Assembly: GCF_014701195.1 (NCBI RefSeq) | Contig: NZ_AP018712.1 | Location: forward strand, 1,134,501-1,198,500 | Reading direction: 5' to 3' | DNA from: Tepiditoga spiralis | GTDB taxonomy: Bacteria > Thermotogota > Thermotogae > Petrotogales > Petrotogaceae | Length of the DNA: 64,000 nt | In this document: one piece after another, positions 38,718-46,628 of the stretch | Position numbering within the stretch: the stretch's first letter is position 1 | Layout of the letters: every line of letters starts with the position of its first letter | Notes under the pieces: model-generated | The model's input: only the letters and a program-made list of their open reading frames with translations | The model's database searches: none | What the model was told of the DNA's origin: nothing | Position numbers and translations under genes: made by a program

Positions 38718-40634
38718 ATGGTAAAGGTAACTTTCCCAGATGGGAAAATACAAGAATACGATGCAGGAATTACACCAGCAGAGATAGCAGGTTCAATTTC
38801 AGAAGGTTTATTGAGAAACTCAATAGGGGCAAAATTGAATGGTGAATTAACAGACTTAAATACACCTATTGAAACAGATACAACCTTACAAATAATAACC
38901 TTAAAAGATGAAGAAGCACCAACTATATACAGACATACTCTTGCACATATAATGGCTCAAGCAGTAACTAGACTTTATAAAAATGTTAAGCTTGCAATAG
39001 GTCCTGTGATAGAAGATGGTTTTTATTATGATTTTGATATGGAAGAAAGAATAACAGAAGAAGATTTTACAAAAATAGAAGCTGAAATGAAAAAAATAGT
39101 AAAAGAAAATTTAAAAATAGAAAGAAAGGTAATTAGTAAAGAAGAAGCAAGAGAACTCTTTAAAGATGAACCATATAAATTAGAATTAATAAATGATATA
39201 GAAGATAAAACAGTATCAGTTTATTCACAGGGAAAATTTTTTGACTTATGTAGAGGACCACATTTGCCTTCAACAAAGTATGTTAAACACTTTAAATTAT
39301 TGTCGGTATCTGGTGCATATTGGAGAGGTAATGAAAATAATAAAATGCTTCAAAGAATATATGCAACCGCATTTACTAAAAAAGAAGAATTGGAAAATCA
39401 TTTACACATGTTGGAAGAAGCAAAGAAAAGAGATCATAGGAAATTGGGACCAAAACTTGGTTTGTTTATGATAGACCATGAAATAGCACCAGGTATGGCA
39501 TTTTTCTTACCAAGAGGAAAAATAGCTCTTGAAGAAATGAAAAACTTTTCAAGAGAAATACATAAAAAATATGAATATGATGAAGTTGAAACACCACAAA
39601 TCATGGATGTTAAACTTTGGCATCAATCAGGACATTGGGATCATTATCAAGAAAATATGTATTTTACAGAAAAAGAAGATACTACATTTGCAGTAAAACC
39701 AATGAACTGTCCTGGTCATATTTTAATATATAAATCTAAAGTAAATAGTTATAGAGATTTACCAATAAGAATGTTTGAATTTGGTAAAGTTCATAGATTT
39801 GAAAGAAGTGGAGCACTTCATGGATTATTTAGAGTTAGAGTTTTTACTCAAGATGATGCTCATATATTCTGTACAAATGATCAAGTTGAAAGTGAAATAA
39901 TAAGAGTTATGTCTTTAATAAATGATACCTACTCTCCATTTGGATTTGAATATGAAGCATTTTTATCAACTATGCCAGAAGATCATATGGGAGATATAGA
40001 AACATGGAGAACAGCAGAAAATGCACTTCAAAAATCTCTTGAAGATACAGGAACTAAGTTTAAGATAAATGAAGGAGATGGAGCATTTTATGGCCCAAAG
40101 ATAGACTTTTATGTAACAGATTCTCTTGGAAGAAAATGGCAATGTGCAACTATACAACTTGATTTTCAAATGCCAGAAAGATTTGATATAAATTACGTAG
40201 ATCACAATAATGAACAAGTTAGACCTGTAATGATACATAGAGCAGTATTTGGATCTTTAGAAAGATTTTTTGGAGTCTTAATTGAAAGTTATGCAGGTGC
40301 ATTTCCAACGTGGATGATGCCAGAACAAGTATCAATAGTTTCAGTTTCCGAAAAGTATAATGAAAAAGCAAATGAATTTGCAAATAAATTTAAAAAAGCT
40401 GGAATAAGAGTATCAGTTAATACAACTGATTCAACAGTTGGATACAAAATAAGAGAAGAACAAATGAAAAAAGTTCCTTATGTAATAGTTTTTGGAGAAA
40501 AAGAAGCTAACAATAAAGAAGTTATAAACATCAGAACAAGAAATGGAGATACAGTGGAAAATATTGACGTTGATGAATTTATCAATGTAATAAAAGAAGA
40601 AATAAAAAATAGAAATTTAAAATTGAGTTATTAA
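38718..40634 (+). CDS. thrS: Threonine--tRNA ligase
   Basis: Class II synthetase. It has 638 aa. The TGS domain is at the start (KVTFPDGKIQEYDAG). The editing domain carries HTLAHIMAQAVTRLY with its HxxxH. The catalytic core has a Cys zinc ligand in VKPMNCPGHILIYK, motif 2 near RFERSGALHGLFRVR and motif 3 in RPVMIHRAVFGSLERFFGVL. The anticodon-binding domain ends the protein. The 67-nt leader shows no T-box. Confidence 0.97.
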   Translation: MVKVTFPDGKIQEYDAGITPAEIAGSISEGLLRNSIGAKLNGELTDLNTPIETDTTLQIITLKDEEAPTIYRHTLAHIMAQAVTRLYKNVKLAIGPVIEDGFYYDFDMEERITEEDFTKIEAEMKKIVKENLKIERKVISKEEARELFKDEPYKLELINDIEDKTVSVYSQGKFFDLCRGPHLPSTKYVKHFKLLSVSGAYWRGNENNKMLQRIYATAFTKKEELENHLHMLEEAKKRDHRKLGPKLGLFMIDHEIAPGMAFFLPRGKIALEEMKNFSREIHKKYEYDEVETPQIMDVKLWHQSGHWDHYQENMYFTEKEDTTFAVKPMNCPGHILIYKSKVNSYRDLPIRMFEFGKVHRFERSGALHGLFRVRVFTQDDAHIFCTNDQVESEIIRVMSLINDTYSPFGFEYEAFLSTMPEDHMGDIETWRTAENALQKSLEDTGTKFKINEGDGAFYGPKIDFYVTDSLGRKWQCATIQLDFQMPERFDINYVDHNNEQVRPVMIHRAVFGSLERFFGVLIESYAGAFPTWMMPEQVSIVSVSEKYNEKANEFANKFKKAGIRVSVNTTDSTVGYKIREEQMKKVPYVIVFGEKEANNKEVINIRTRNGDTVENIDVDEFINVIKEEIKNRNLKLSY

Positions 40635-40666
40635 AAAAGGTGGTTCCTTTAGGAACCACCTTTTTT
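40633..40666. terminator. Bidirectional terminator shared by thrS and rnpB
   Basis: GGTGGTTCC (40639-40647), loop TTTA, GGAACCACC (40652-40660), flanked by six or more A on the left and six T on the right. It therefore has a T-run in either direction. It ends thrS on the plus strand and RNase P RNA on the minus strand. Confidence 0.93.
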
Positions 40667-40995
40667 AAGTGAAGAATAAGCCAAATTCTGTTTTAATCGA
40701 TCATCTATCTAAGCGATCCACCTGAAAGAGGAATTATAAAAATTCTGAGCGGGCGGCTCGTACTCTTTCTGCATGATCTTGCTCAAGATGGGGGTTGCCA
40801 AGCCAATTGGTTACCCAATTGCTGGTGAGCTCTTACCTTCACCGTTCCACCCTTACCGCAAAAGCGGCGGTTTTCTTTTCTATAGCCCTGTCCGAGGATC
40901 ACTCCTCCCGATATTTATATCGGCATCCTGCCCTTAGAGTCTGGACTTTCCTCGGATATAACTTATATGTATATCCGCGATCGAATACTTCACTT
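40667..40995 (-). ncRNA. rnpB: RNase P RNA (catalytic RNA, bacterial A type)
   Basis: Ribozyme that matures the 5' ends of tRNAs. On the minus strand the 5' part holds GAGGAAAGTCCAGACTC (complement of about 40937-40953), the universal P4/CR-I block. The middle has GGTAAGAGCTCACC, and the 3' part has CGAGCCGCCCGCTCAG and ACAGAATTTGGCTTAT, the second P4 strand. The ends pair as helix P1 (40667-40674 with 40988-40995). Length is about 329 nt. The gene begins only 13 nt after the YhcC-type gene stop, so its promoter (TATATT at 40999-41004) lies against that stop. It ends at the bidirectional terminator. Confidence 0.97.
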
Positions 40996-41008
40996 AAAAA
41001 TATATTTA

Positions 41009-41917
41009 TTAAAATTTATATAATCTTCCTTGATACGTATTTCTTTTTTTCATTTCATTTTCAATCATATTAAAAACTTTCATTTTTTTTAATCCCCATA
41101 AGCCAAACAAACAGCCTTCTTTTGGAGGTTCTGAAACTAGTCTGTGTATTACTATATTTGGTGAAAGATGTTCTAAAAAGGTTATGACTCTTTCTATATA
41201 ATCATTTAAAGTTAAAGGTTTGAAATCATCATTTTTATACATTTCACCAAGTTTAGTATTTTCTGCAATATATAAGGAATGAAGTTTAACTCCATGAACA
41301 CCAAGAATTGAAGAAATTTCAGCCATTTCTATTATATCTTCCATTGTATCAGTTGGAAAATCAAGAATAAAATGTAAGACAACATCTAATTTTCTTTTAT
41401 GAGCACGTAAAACTGCATCTAAAGTTTCAGAAACAGTATGACCTCTATTCATTAATTTTAAGGTGTTTGTATTAAAACTTTCTGCTCCAAACTCTAAAAA
41501 TACATCTAATTTTTCTTTATAAGAAGCTATTAAATCTAAAACATCATTTGATACGCAATCAGGTCTTGTAGAAATATCTAGTATTTTTATACGATCATCT
41601 ATTAAAGAACTATCATATAATTTTTTTAAAACATGAACTGGAGCATAAGTATTTGTATTGGATTGAAAATAAGCCATAAACATATTAGCTCTTCCATTAT
41701 ATCTTTCAATCATTGCGTTTAATTGATCATTTATAGGGGTTTTTGAGCTAAGAGATGCAAATCCACTTCCAGTAGAATCACAAAATATACAACCACCTTT
41801 ACCTTTTTCACCAGTTTTATTTGGACAAGTAAAACCGGCGTTTATAGGTATTCTCTGTACCTTAGCGCCGTATTTGTTTTTATTGTATGTAATTAATCTG
41901 TAATATATATCTTTCAT
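41009..41917 (-). CDS. YhcC-type radical SAM protein (TIGR01212)
   Basis: Radical SAM enzyme of unknown substrate. It has 302 aa. The cluster cysteines are in TCPNKTGEKGKGGCIFC, spaced C-x11-C-x2-C, the hallmark of the YhcC/TIGR01212 group rather than the common CxxxCxxC. VFLEFGAESFNTNTLKLMNRG and HFILDFPTDTMEDIIEM follow as the Elp3-like radical SAM core. It is the last gene of the run from 44292 and abuts rnpB. It is too far from the DUF2344 protein at 4413-4958 to be called its partner. Confidence 0.9.
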   Translation of the reverse strand: MKDIYYRLITYNKNKYGAKVQRIPINAGFTCPNKTGEKGKGGCIFCDSTGSGFASLSSKTPINDQLNAMIERYNGRANMFMAYFQSNTNTYAPVHVLKKLYDSSLIDDRIKILDISTRPDCVSNDVLDLIASYKEKLDVFLEFGAESFNTNTLKLMNRGHTVSETLDAVLRAHKRKLDVVLHFILDFPTDTMEDIIEMAEISSILGVHGVKLHSLYIAENTKLGEMYKNDDFKPLTLNDYIERVITFLEHLSPNIVIHRLVSEPPKEGCLFGLWGLKKMKVFNMIENEMKKRNTYQGRLYKF

Positions 41918-42397
41918 TTAATCACCATTTATTTTAAAGTTAATTATTCTATAAGATAAGTCTTCTACTCCAGCCTTATCAGTTCCAGTAATTATAAAAA
42001 ATGTTTTATCAAATCCATTGAACCAAGCTTTTAAGATGTATCCTTTGTACATAGAATTAAATTCTCCATGAACAAAAGGAATTGCTGATATTGCAGAAGT
42101 TATTTTATCAGAATAATTATTCACAAAAGTATACCAGAAATCCATTAAATTTACAATGTTTTTAAAGTTAAGCATTTGTAGCTTATAGGTTTCATCATGC
42201 TTTTTTAAGTCCATGATTATATGAGTAACCTTTATATCAATTTTAGTTTCCAAAATAGTTCCACCCATAGTTATGTTTCGTTCAATTGTGTAGCCAAATG
42301 GGTTAAACTCAATATAATCATTGAACTTTGAGAAATTACTTATTTGTAGAATTAAAAGAAGACTCAAGAATGTTATAATGAGTTTGAAATTTTTCAT
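41918..42397 (-). CDS. Small exported or membrane-anchored protein of unknown function
   Basis: No family recognised. It has 159 aa from the ATG at 42397, after GAAGGTG; a GTG at 42406 overlaps that ribosome site. Residues 3-20 are hydrophobic (signal peptide or anchor). The mature part is mixed alpha/beta with GVEDLSYRIINFKI at the end. Its start lies inside the deaminase gene (62-nt overlap) and it ends just before the YhcC-type gene, so it is translationally tied to both. Some lipoprotein-like DUFs look similar, but no lipobox cysteine is present. Confidence 0.65.
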   Translation of the reverse strand: MKNFKLIITFLSLLLILQISNFSKFNDYIEFNPFGYTIERNITMGGTILETKIDIKVTHIIMDLKKHDETYKLQMLNFKNIVNLMDFWYTFVNNYSDKITSAISAIPFVHGEFNSMYKGYILKAWFNGFDKTFFIITGTDKAGVEDLSYRIINFKINGD

Positions 42398-43637
42398 AAA
42401 TTTCACCTTCTTTGATATTTAAAAATTTTTTATTGTAATAAATCCATTTTCCTCCAACCATAGTTGCAAAAACATTTCTTGAATTTGCAGAAAATAATAA
42501 ATGAGATTTTAATCTCTCTGTATCTAATGGATAAAATTCTGGAAAATTTAAATCAATAACAACTAAATCAGCTTTAAACTCTGGTTCTAATCTACCTATT
42601 TTTTCATTTAAAGCAAAACCACCATTTTCCCAAACCATTCTTAAAACTTCATTTGTTTTAATTGAATCACTTCCATCTTTTGATTTTTGAAGTAAAGAAG
42701 CTAAATACATTTCTTTCATTATATCTAAAGCATTATTGCTTGCAACCCCATCAGTTCCAAGACAAACATTAATATTTTCATTTAACATTTCGTTTATTGG
42801 TGCAATTCCATTTCCGAGTTTTAAATTACTTGATGGATTGTGAGAAACAGTAACATTATTTTTTGAAAGTACTTCAATATCCCTTTCATCTACTTGAACA
42901 CAGTGGGCGGCAATAGTTGGTATTTCAAATAATCCAGTTTTTTCAATATCAGAAAGAGAGTATTGTTCTTTTTCCCAAAGAGCTTCATGTAAATGAATTT
43001 GTACATGTGTATTATATTTTTTTGCAAGATTTGCAACTTCTTTTAACTTTTCATTATTTACTGTATAAGGTGCATGTGGACCAAAACCAATCCAGATTCT
43101 TTTATCTTTTCCATTGAATTTATTGTAAGTATCTATATTTTCATTGATTCTCTTTTCCCATCCTTCTTGTGTATCAAAAGCAAGGCCACGACTTATATAT
43201 CCTCTCATACCAATATCATAAAAAGCTTTTGCAATAGAATTTGTAAACATATACATATCAACACAAGTAGTAATACCTTTAGAAGCCATTTCCATCAATG
43301 AAACAACAGAACCATAATAAGCCATCTCATCGTTCATTAAATCTTCTCGTGGTAGCATATTATCAAATAGCCATTCTTTAAATGGACTATCATCTGCAAC
43401 GCCTCTAAAATAAGCCATTGGAGTATGGGCGTGAGTATTTATAAAACCAGGAACAATGAGTTTGTTTTTTAAATCTATAATTTCTGTATCTTTTATGTCT
43501 TCTTCATCTATTGTTTCATGTTCTTTATACAAATTTATTATTTCATCATCTTCAATCAAAATACTCATTTTTTCAATATTTGAATCAGAACTCATTAAAA
43601 CAAAAGCATTTTTTAAGAGCTTTTTTATTTTAATCAT
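42336..43637 (-). CDS. mtaD: 5-methylthioadenosine/S-adenosylhomocysteine deaminase-type amidohydrolase
   Basis: Metal-dependent deaminase that converts MTA or SAH to the inosine analogue. It has 433 aa. Metal ligands are in GFINTHAHTPM (H69, H71), VQIHLHEALWEKEQY, IAAHCVQVDERD and LGTDGVASNNALD, the order of the TRZ/ATZ group to which the Thermotoga enzyme TM0936 belongs. The 3' end overlaps the small exported protein. Upstream, after 4 nt, is a class II aldolase gene, which fits a purine-nucleoside or deoxysugar salvage route. Guanine deaminase-like activity is a less likely alternative. Confidence 0.88.
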   Translation of the reverse strand: MIKIKKLLKNAFVLMSSDSNIEKMSILIEDDEIINLYKEHETIDEEDIKDTEIIDLKNKLIVPGFINTHAHTPMAYFRGVADDSPFKEWLFDNMLPREDLMNDEMAYYGSVVSLMEMASKGITTCVDMYMFTNSIAKAFYDIGMRGYISRGLAFDTQEGWEKRINENIDTYNKFNGKDKRIWIGFGPHAPYTVNNEKLKEVANLAKKYNTHVQIHLHEALWEKEQYSLSDIEKTGLFEIPTIAAHCVQVDERDIEVLSKNNVTVSHNPSSNLKLGNGIAPINEMLNENINVCLGTDGVASNNALDIMKEMYLASLLQKSKDGSDSIKTNEVLRMVWENGGFALNEKIGRLEPEFKADLVVIDLNFPEFYPLDTERLKSHLLFSANSRNVFATMVGGKWIYYNKKFLNIKEGEIYEKFQTHYNILESSFNSTNK

Positions 43638-43641
43638 CTCC

Positions 43642-44292
43642 TTATTTTTTTTGTTCTTTTAACTTACTGTAGCTATTAACATAAACGTCGTGCAATTTTT
43701 TAGCATCATTACTTGAAATTATGTTTATATTCAAATGAGTATTCAAAGAAAGTATATAAAGTTCAGCCAATTTTTCAAGTAAAATAGCATTTAAAAAAGC
43801 ATCATCCAAACTTTTACCAACTGCAACTTGTCCATGATTTTTTAATACAACACCATTTTTATTGTTTAAAGCAGAAACTATATTATTTGCAAGCTCCAAA
43901 CTTCCAGGGAATCCATATTCAGCTACTTTTATAGGGCTTCCAAGAGCCATGACTGCATCTTCTACAATAGGAGGTAGTTCTTTTAAAGTAATAGAAGCAA
44001 CAGTTGCAAAGGTTGAATGAGTATGAATTATGGCATTTACGTCATCTCTATTTTTATAAATATTTGTGTGTACTAATTTTTCAGAAGAAGGTTTTCTCTT
44101 TCCTTTAAGTAAATTTCCATCAAAATCAATTAAACATAAATCATCTATAGTTAAGGTAGAATAAGGAATACCGCTTGGTGTTATTATGATTCCATCTTTA
44201 GTTTTTAATGAAATATTTCCCCAAGTTCCAGCAACAAGATGTGAATTTTCTATTTTTCTGCAAGTTTTTATAAACTCATTTAATATTGACAT
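43642..44292 (-). CDS. Class II aldolase/adducin-family protein
   Basis: Zinc-dependent aldolase or dehydratase. It has 216 aa from the ATG at 44292 (GGAGGAAA upstream; an in-frame TTG at 44304 overlaps that site). Catalytic E71 and zinc ligands H90, H92 (in IIHTHSTFA) and H153 (in VVLKNHGQVAVG) are present. The family includes fuculose-phosphate aldolase, ribulose-phosphate epimerase, the methionine-salvage dehydratase MtnB and the deoxyribulose-phosphate aldolase of the 5'-deoxyadenosine/MTA shunt. The neighbouring MTA/SAH deaminase favours a role with 5-methylthio- or 5-deoxy-sugar phosphates, but substrate specificity cannot be read here. Confidence 0.85.
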   Translation of the reverse strand: MSILNEFIKTCRKIENSHLVAGTWGNISLKTKDGIIITPSGIPYSTLTIDDLCLIDFDGNLLKGKRKPSSEKLVHTNIYKNRDDVNAIIHTHSTFATVASITLKELPPIVEDAVMALGSPIKVAEYGFPGSLELANNIVSALNNKNGVVLKNHGQVAVGKSLDDAFLNAILLEKLAELYILSLNTHLNINIISSNDAKKLHDVYVNSYSKLKEQKK

Positions 44293-44307
44293 TTTTTCCT
44301 CCAAAAT

Positions 44308-46101
44308 TTATAAAATATTTTTTAGGTTATTAATTTTTTCAATAGACAAATTTGTCATTTTTGATATAAACTCTATGTCAACTCCATTTTCAATCATGTT
44401 CTTTGCTATTTTTTCTTCTGGAGTTAATTCAATACCTTTATCCAAATTACTAACAATTTCAACCTCTTTTTTATCAAAAGCTATTGAAACTTTTATTATG
44501 TCATTTATTCCATGATCTTTTATCTCTTCTTCATACCTTTTTTCATTTATTTGTTTTAATCCATTTTTAGCACTGTCTTTTAAACTTTTATCTTCATCTT
44601 TATTGTATTTTTTAAACTCAATAATTATTCCTTTATCTGTTTTATCTTTTGGAATTAAAATAACATCTGCTCTTCCAAGTCCTGTTTCTCTATTACTCTT
44701 TATTATGTACTCTTCTTTTAATCCAACACTCATTCCAAGTATTAATCCATGATAAAACCTTTCCGGTTCTTTTCCACTAACATCAAAATAACTCAATGTG
44801 TTCATCGTTAAATCTTTAAATTGATCTGTAAAGGTTTTTATTCTTCCTACTTTTAAATTCAAAAGCATATTTTCAATACTTATATTCGATTCTCTCAACA
44901 TATTTCTAACTGTTTGTACAAAAAAATCTTTTACTTCTTCATTTGGTATCTTTACTTTATACATTGTTATATTATTTTTTCTTTTTTTACTCGTCCACTT
45001 TAAGTAACCACTAAATAAAAATAATGTCCAAATTGCGCTTTCACTATTTAAGTTTAAATCACCATAAACCATAGTTTCTATTATTTCGCACTCTACTTCT
45101 TCTCCATTTATTAATTTTTCTACACTATCTTTTATATTAACAGTTCCTTCTTTTATTAACTTTCTTATTAAGTAATTTCCACTCGTATTCATCCAATATG
45201 GTCTTATCTTTTTTTCATCTACTAAGTTTATTATAGAAAAAGGATTGTAAATTTCAACACCACCAAAATTATAACCATTGTACCAATCTATAACTTCACT
45301 TTCTTCATATTCAAGTTCATAATACTTCAATGTTTCTTCAACTTCTTCTTTAGTTAAACCATACTTATCATTGAATAGTTCATTCAATACAGTAGAAACC
45401 TTTAAGTTATTTACACCAGTAAAGATACTTTCTTTAGAAACTCTTGTTATACCAGTAAGAACTGCTTTTTCAAGGTATACGTTATCTTTTAATGCCATGC
45501 CAAATAAGTTACCAATTAAAGATATTATTTCATCATAGTATCCGTGTAAGTAAGCTTGTTGAATAGGAGTATCATATTCATCTATTAATATTATTACCTT
45601 TTTACCATAGTATCTTTCCATATACTTTGATAAGTTTCTTATAGAATTTTCATAATCTGCATCTAAAGCTTCTCTATCCATTATTTTATTGTATACATCT
45701 TTTTCCCTTTCATTTAATACTTCAAAAACATATTCGTGATCAATGTACAAAGTTGAAAGTTCAGAAATTAATAAATTATGCATCTTTTTTAAGTTGTTAG
45801 ATTTTAAATCTTTAAAGGTGATGTATATAACAGGATGTTTATTTAAATGTTTTTCTATTATGTTCTTTTCTTTGTATATCTTTAAATCTTTAAAGATGTG
45901 TTCATTGTTTTGAGTAATATCAAAAAAGTACTTCATCATAGATTGACTGAGAGTTTTGCCAAACCTTCTTGGTCTTGTTATTAATAAAACATTCCCACTT
46001 TCAATAACTTCTTTTATTAACAAGCTTTTATCTACAAAGTACATATCTTCTTCAATTATAGTTTTAAAATCACTTTGTCCTATTGGAAGTCTTTTTTTCA
46101 T
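44308..46101 (-). CDS. AAA-ATPase-like protein with C-terminal PD-(D/E)XK nuclease domain (copy 1)
   Basis: A protein of 597 aa from the ATG at 46101 (GAGGTG 6 nt upstream). The N-terminal AAA-ATPase-like domain (Pfam PF09820 type) has MYFVDKSLLIKEVIE near 20-34, the unusual Walker A RPRRFGKT at 43-50 and Walker B KVIILIDEYDTPIQ near 168. The C-terminal PD-(D/E)XK domain (PF08011 type) shows GRADVILIP and IIIEFKKY. The last 40 residues (NMIENGVDIEFISKMTNLS) resemble tails of Rpn/PD-(D/E)XK transposase-like proteins. The family is expanded in anaerobes and has no settled function; defence or mobile-element roles are guesses. A related gene lies at 51709-53418. Confidence 0.88.
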   Translation of the reverse strand: MKKRLPIGQSDFKTIIEEDMYFVDKSLLIKEVIESGNVLLITRPRRFGKTLSQSMMKYFFDITQNNEHIFKDLKIYKEKNIIEKHLNKHPVIYITFKDLKSNNLKKMHNLLISELSTLYIDHEYVFEVLNEREKDVYNKIMDREALDADYENSIRNLSKYMERYYGKKVIILIDEYDTPIQQAYLHGYYDEIISLIGNLFGMALKDNVYLEKAVLTGITRVSKESIFTGVNNLKVSTVLNELFNDKYGLTKEEVEETLKYYELEYEESEVIDWYNGYNFGGVEIYNPFSIINLVDEKKIRPYWMNTSGNYLIRKLIKEGTVNIKDSVEKLINGEEVECEIIETMVYGDLNLNSESAIWTLFLFSGYLKWTSKKRKNNITMYKVKIPNEEVKDFFVQTVRNMLRESNISIENMLLNLKVGRIKTFTDQFKDLTMNTLSYFDVSGKEPERFYHGLILGMSVGLKEEYIIKSNRETGLGRADVILIPKDKTDKGIIIEFKKYNKDEDKSLKDSAKNGLKQINEKRYEEEIKDHGINDIIKVSIAFDKKEVEIVSNLDKGIELTPEEKIAKNMIENGVDIEFISKMTNLSIEKINNLKNIL

Positions 46102-46118
46102 TTTCATCACCTCATTTT

Positions 46119-46127
46119 ATTATACCA
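46119..46127 (-). promoter_or_regulatory. Extended -10 promoter of AAA/PD-(D/E)XK copy 1
   Basis: The minus strand reads TGGTATAAT. The predicted start near 46112 is almost at the ribosome site (46108-46113), so the transcript would have a very short leader. Confidence 0.65.
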
Positions 46128-46160
46128 TAAATGAATAAATCATATATTTATCTAAAAAAA

Positions 46161-46217
46161 GTTAGCAAACCAAACTTACAAAATTGTAAGTTTAGAGGTA
46201 AAAAAATAGTGTATAAT
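46161..46217 (+). promoter_or_regulatory. Operator-promoter module, copy A
   Basis: GTTAGCA (46161-46167), palindrome CTTACA-AAAT-TGTAAG (46175-46190) and TATAAT (46212-46217). The same elements with the same spacing, within 1 bp, recur at 46507-46564. Transcription from here would meet the terminator at 46278-46306, giving an RNA of about 85 nt with no convincing reading frame. Confidence 0.65.
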
Positions 46218-46277
46218 AAAAATGTGATTAAGTGTGATAAAATTATGTCTTATACAATTCAAAGGGGAGAATTGCAT

Positions 46278-46306
46278 AAAAAACTGCCATTAGGCAGTTT
46301 TTTTTT
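46278..46306. terminator. Terminator downstream of operator-promoter copy A
   Basis: AAACTGCC (46281-46288), loop ATTA, GGCAGTTT (46293-46300), flanked by A-run and T-run, so active in both directions. Confidence 0.88.
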
Positions 46307-46506
46307 GTTTAATTAAGAATATTTTGCATTTAGATCAAAGGAGGAAGTGTGTATGATACTTCTAAAGTAGATAAAGTAATTGATAAAGATTATGAAAATA
46401 CTTTGGAAGTATTTTTGTTATGTTAAGTAAATCATGGGGTAGTTCACAAATTATAATACTAAAGATAGCTTTTTATGTTAAAGGCTTATTTTACTATTGA
46501 AAAATA
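46307..46506 (+). other. Gene-poor spacer with one possible 25-codon frame
   Basis: No gene of normal size. AAAGGAGG (46338-46344) lies 4 nt before a GTG at 46349 that opens a 25-codon frame ending at 46426 (VYDTSKVDKVIDKDY...). A hairpin AAAATACTT-TGG-AAGTATTTT (46395-46415) lies inside that frame. It may be a gene remnant. The rest is AT-rich without recognisable signals. Confidence 0.4.
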
Positions 46507-46564
46507 GTTAGCATTACAAACTTACATTTTTGTAAGGTTACACAAGTGATTTTAGGTGTATAAT
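46507..46564 (+). promoter_or_regulatory. Operator-promoter module, copy B (drives the cohesin-dockerin operon)
   Basis: GTTAGCA (46507-46513), palindrome CTTACA-TTTT-TGTAAG (46521-46536) and TATAAT (46559-46564). The predicted start near 46571 leaves about 58 nt before the lipoprotein GTG. The palindrome lies just upstream of the -35 region, a position suited to an activator or a repressor. The regulator is not identified. Confidence 0.7.
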
Positions 46565-46628
46565 TTTTTATAGGTATGAAAAAAGTAATATGAAAAAAGA
46601 ACTATCAAATAGAAAAGGGGGAGTATTC

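Noticed and set aside
40795-41073. 92-codon plus-strand open frame
   Set aside because: It lies across RNase P RNA on the opposite strand, has no ribosome site, and its sequence is explained by the conserved RNA.
46131-46316. 61-codon plus-strand open frame upstream of the protease operon
   Set aside because: It runs through the operator, promoter and terminator of module copy A and has no ribosome site.
46391-46415. Similarity of TTATGAAAATACTTT to TTATGGAAATACTTT in the IS right-end repeat
   Set aside because: About 15 bases of AT-rich sequence with no longer colinear match; chance cannot be excluded and no shared element boundary is visible.
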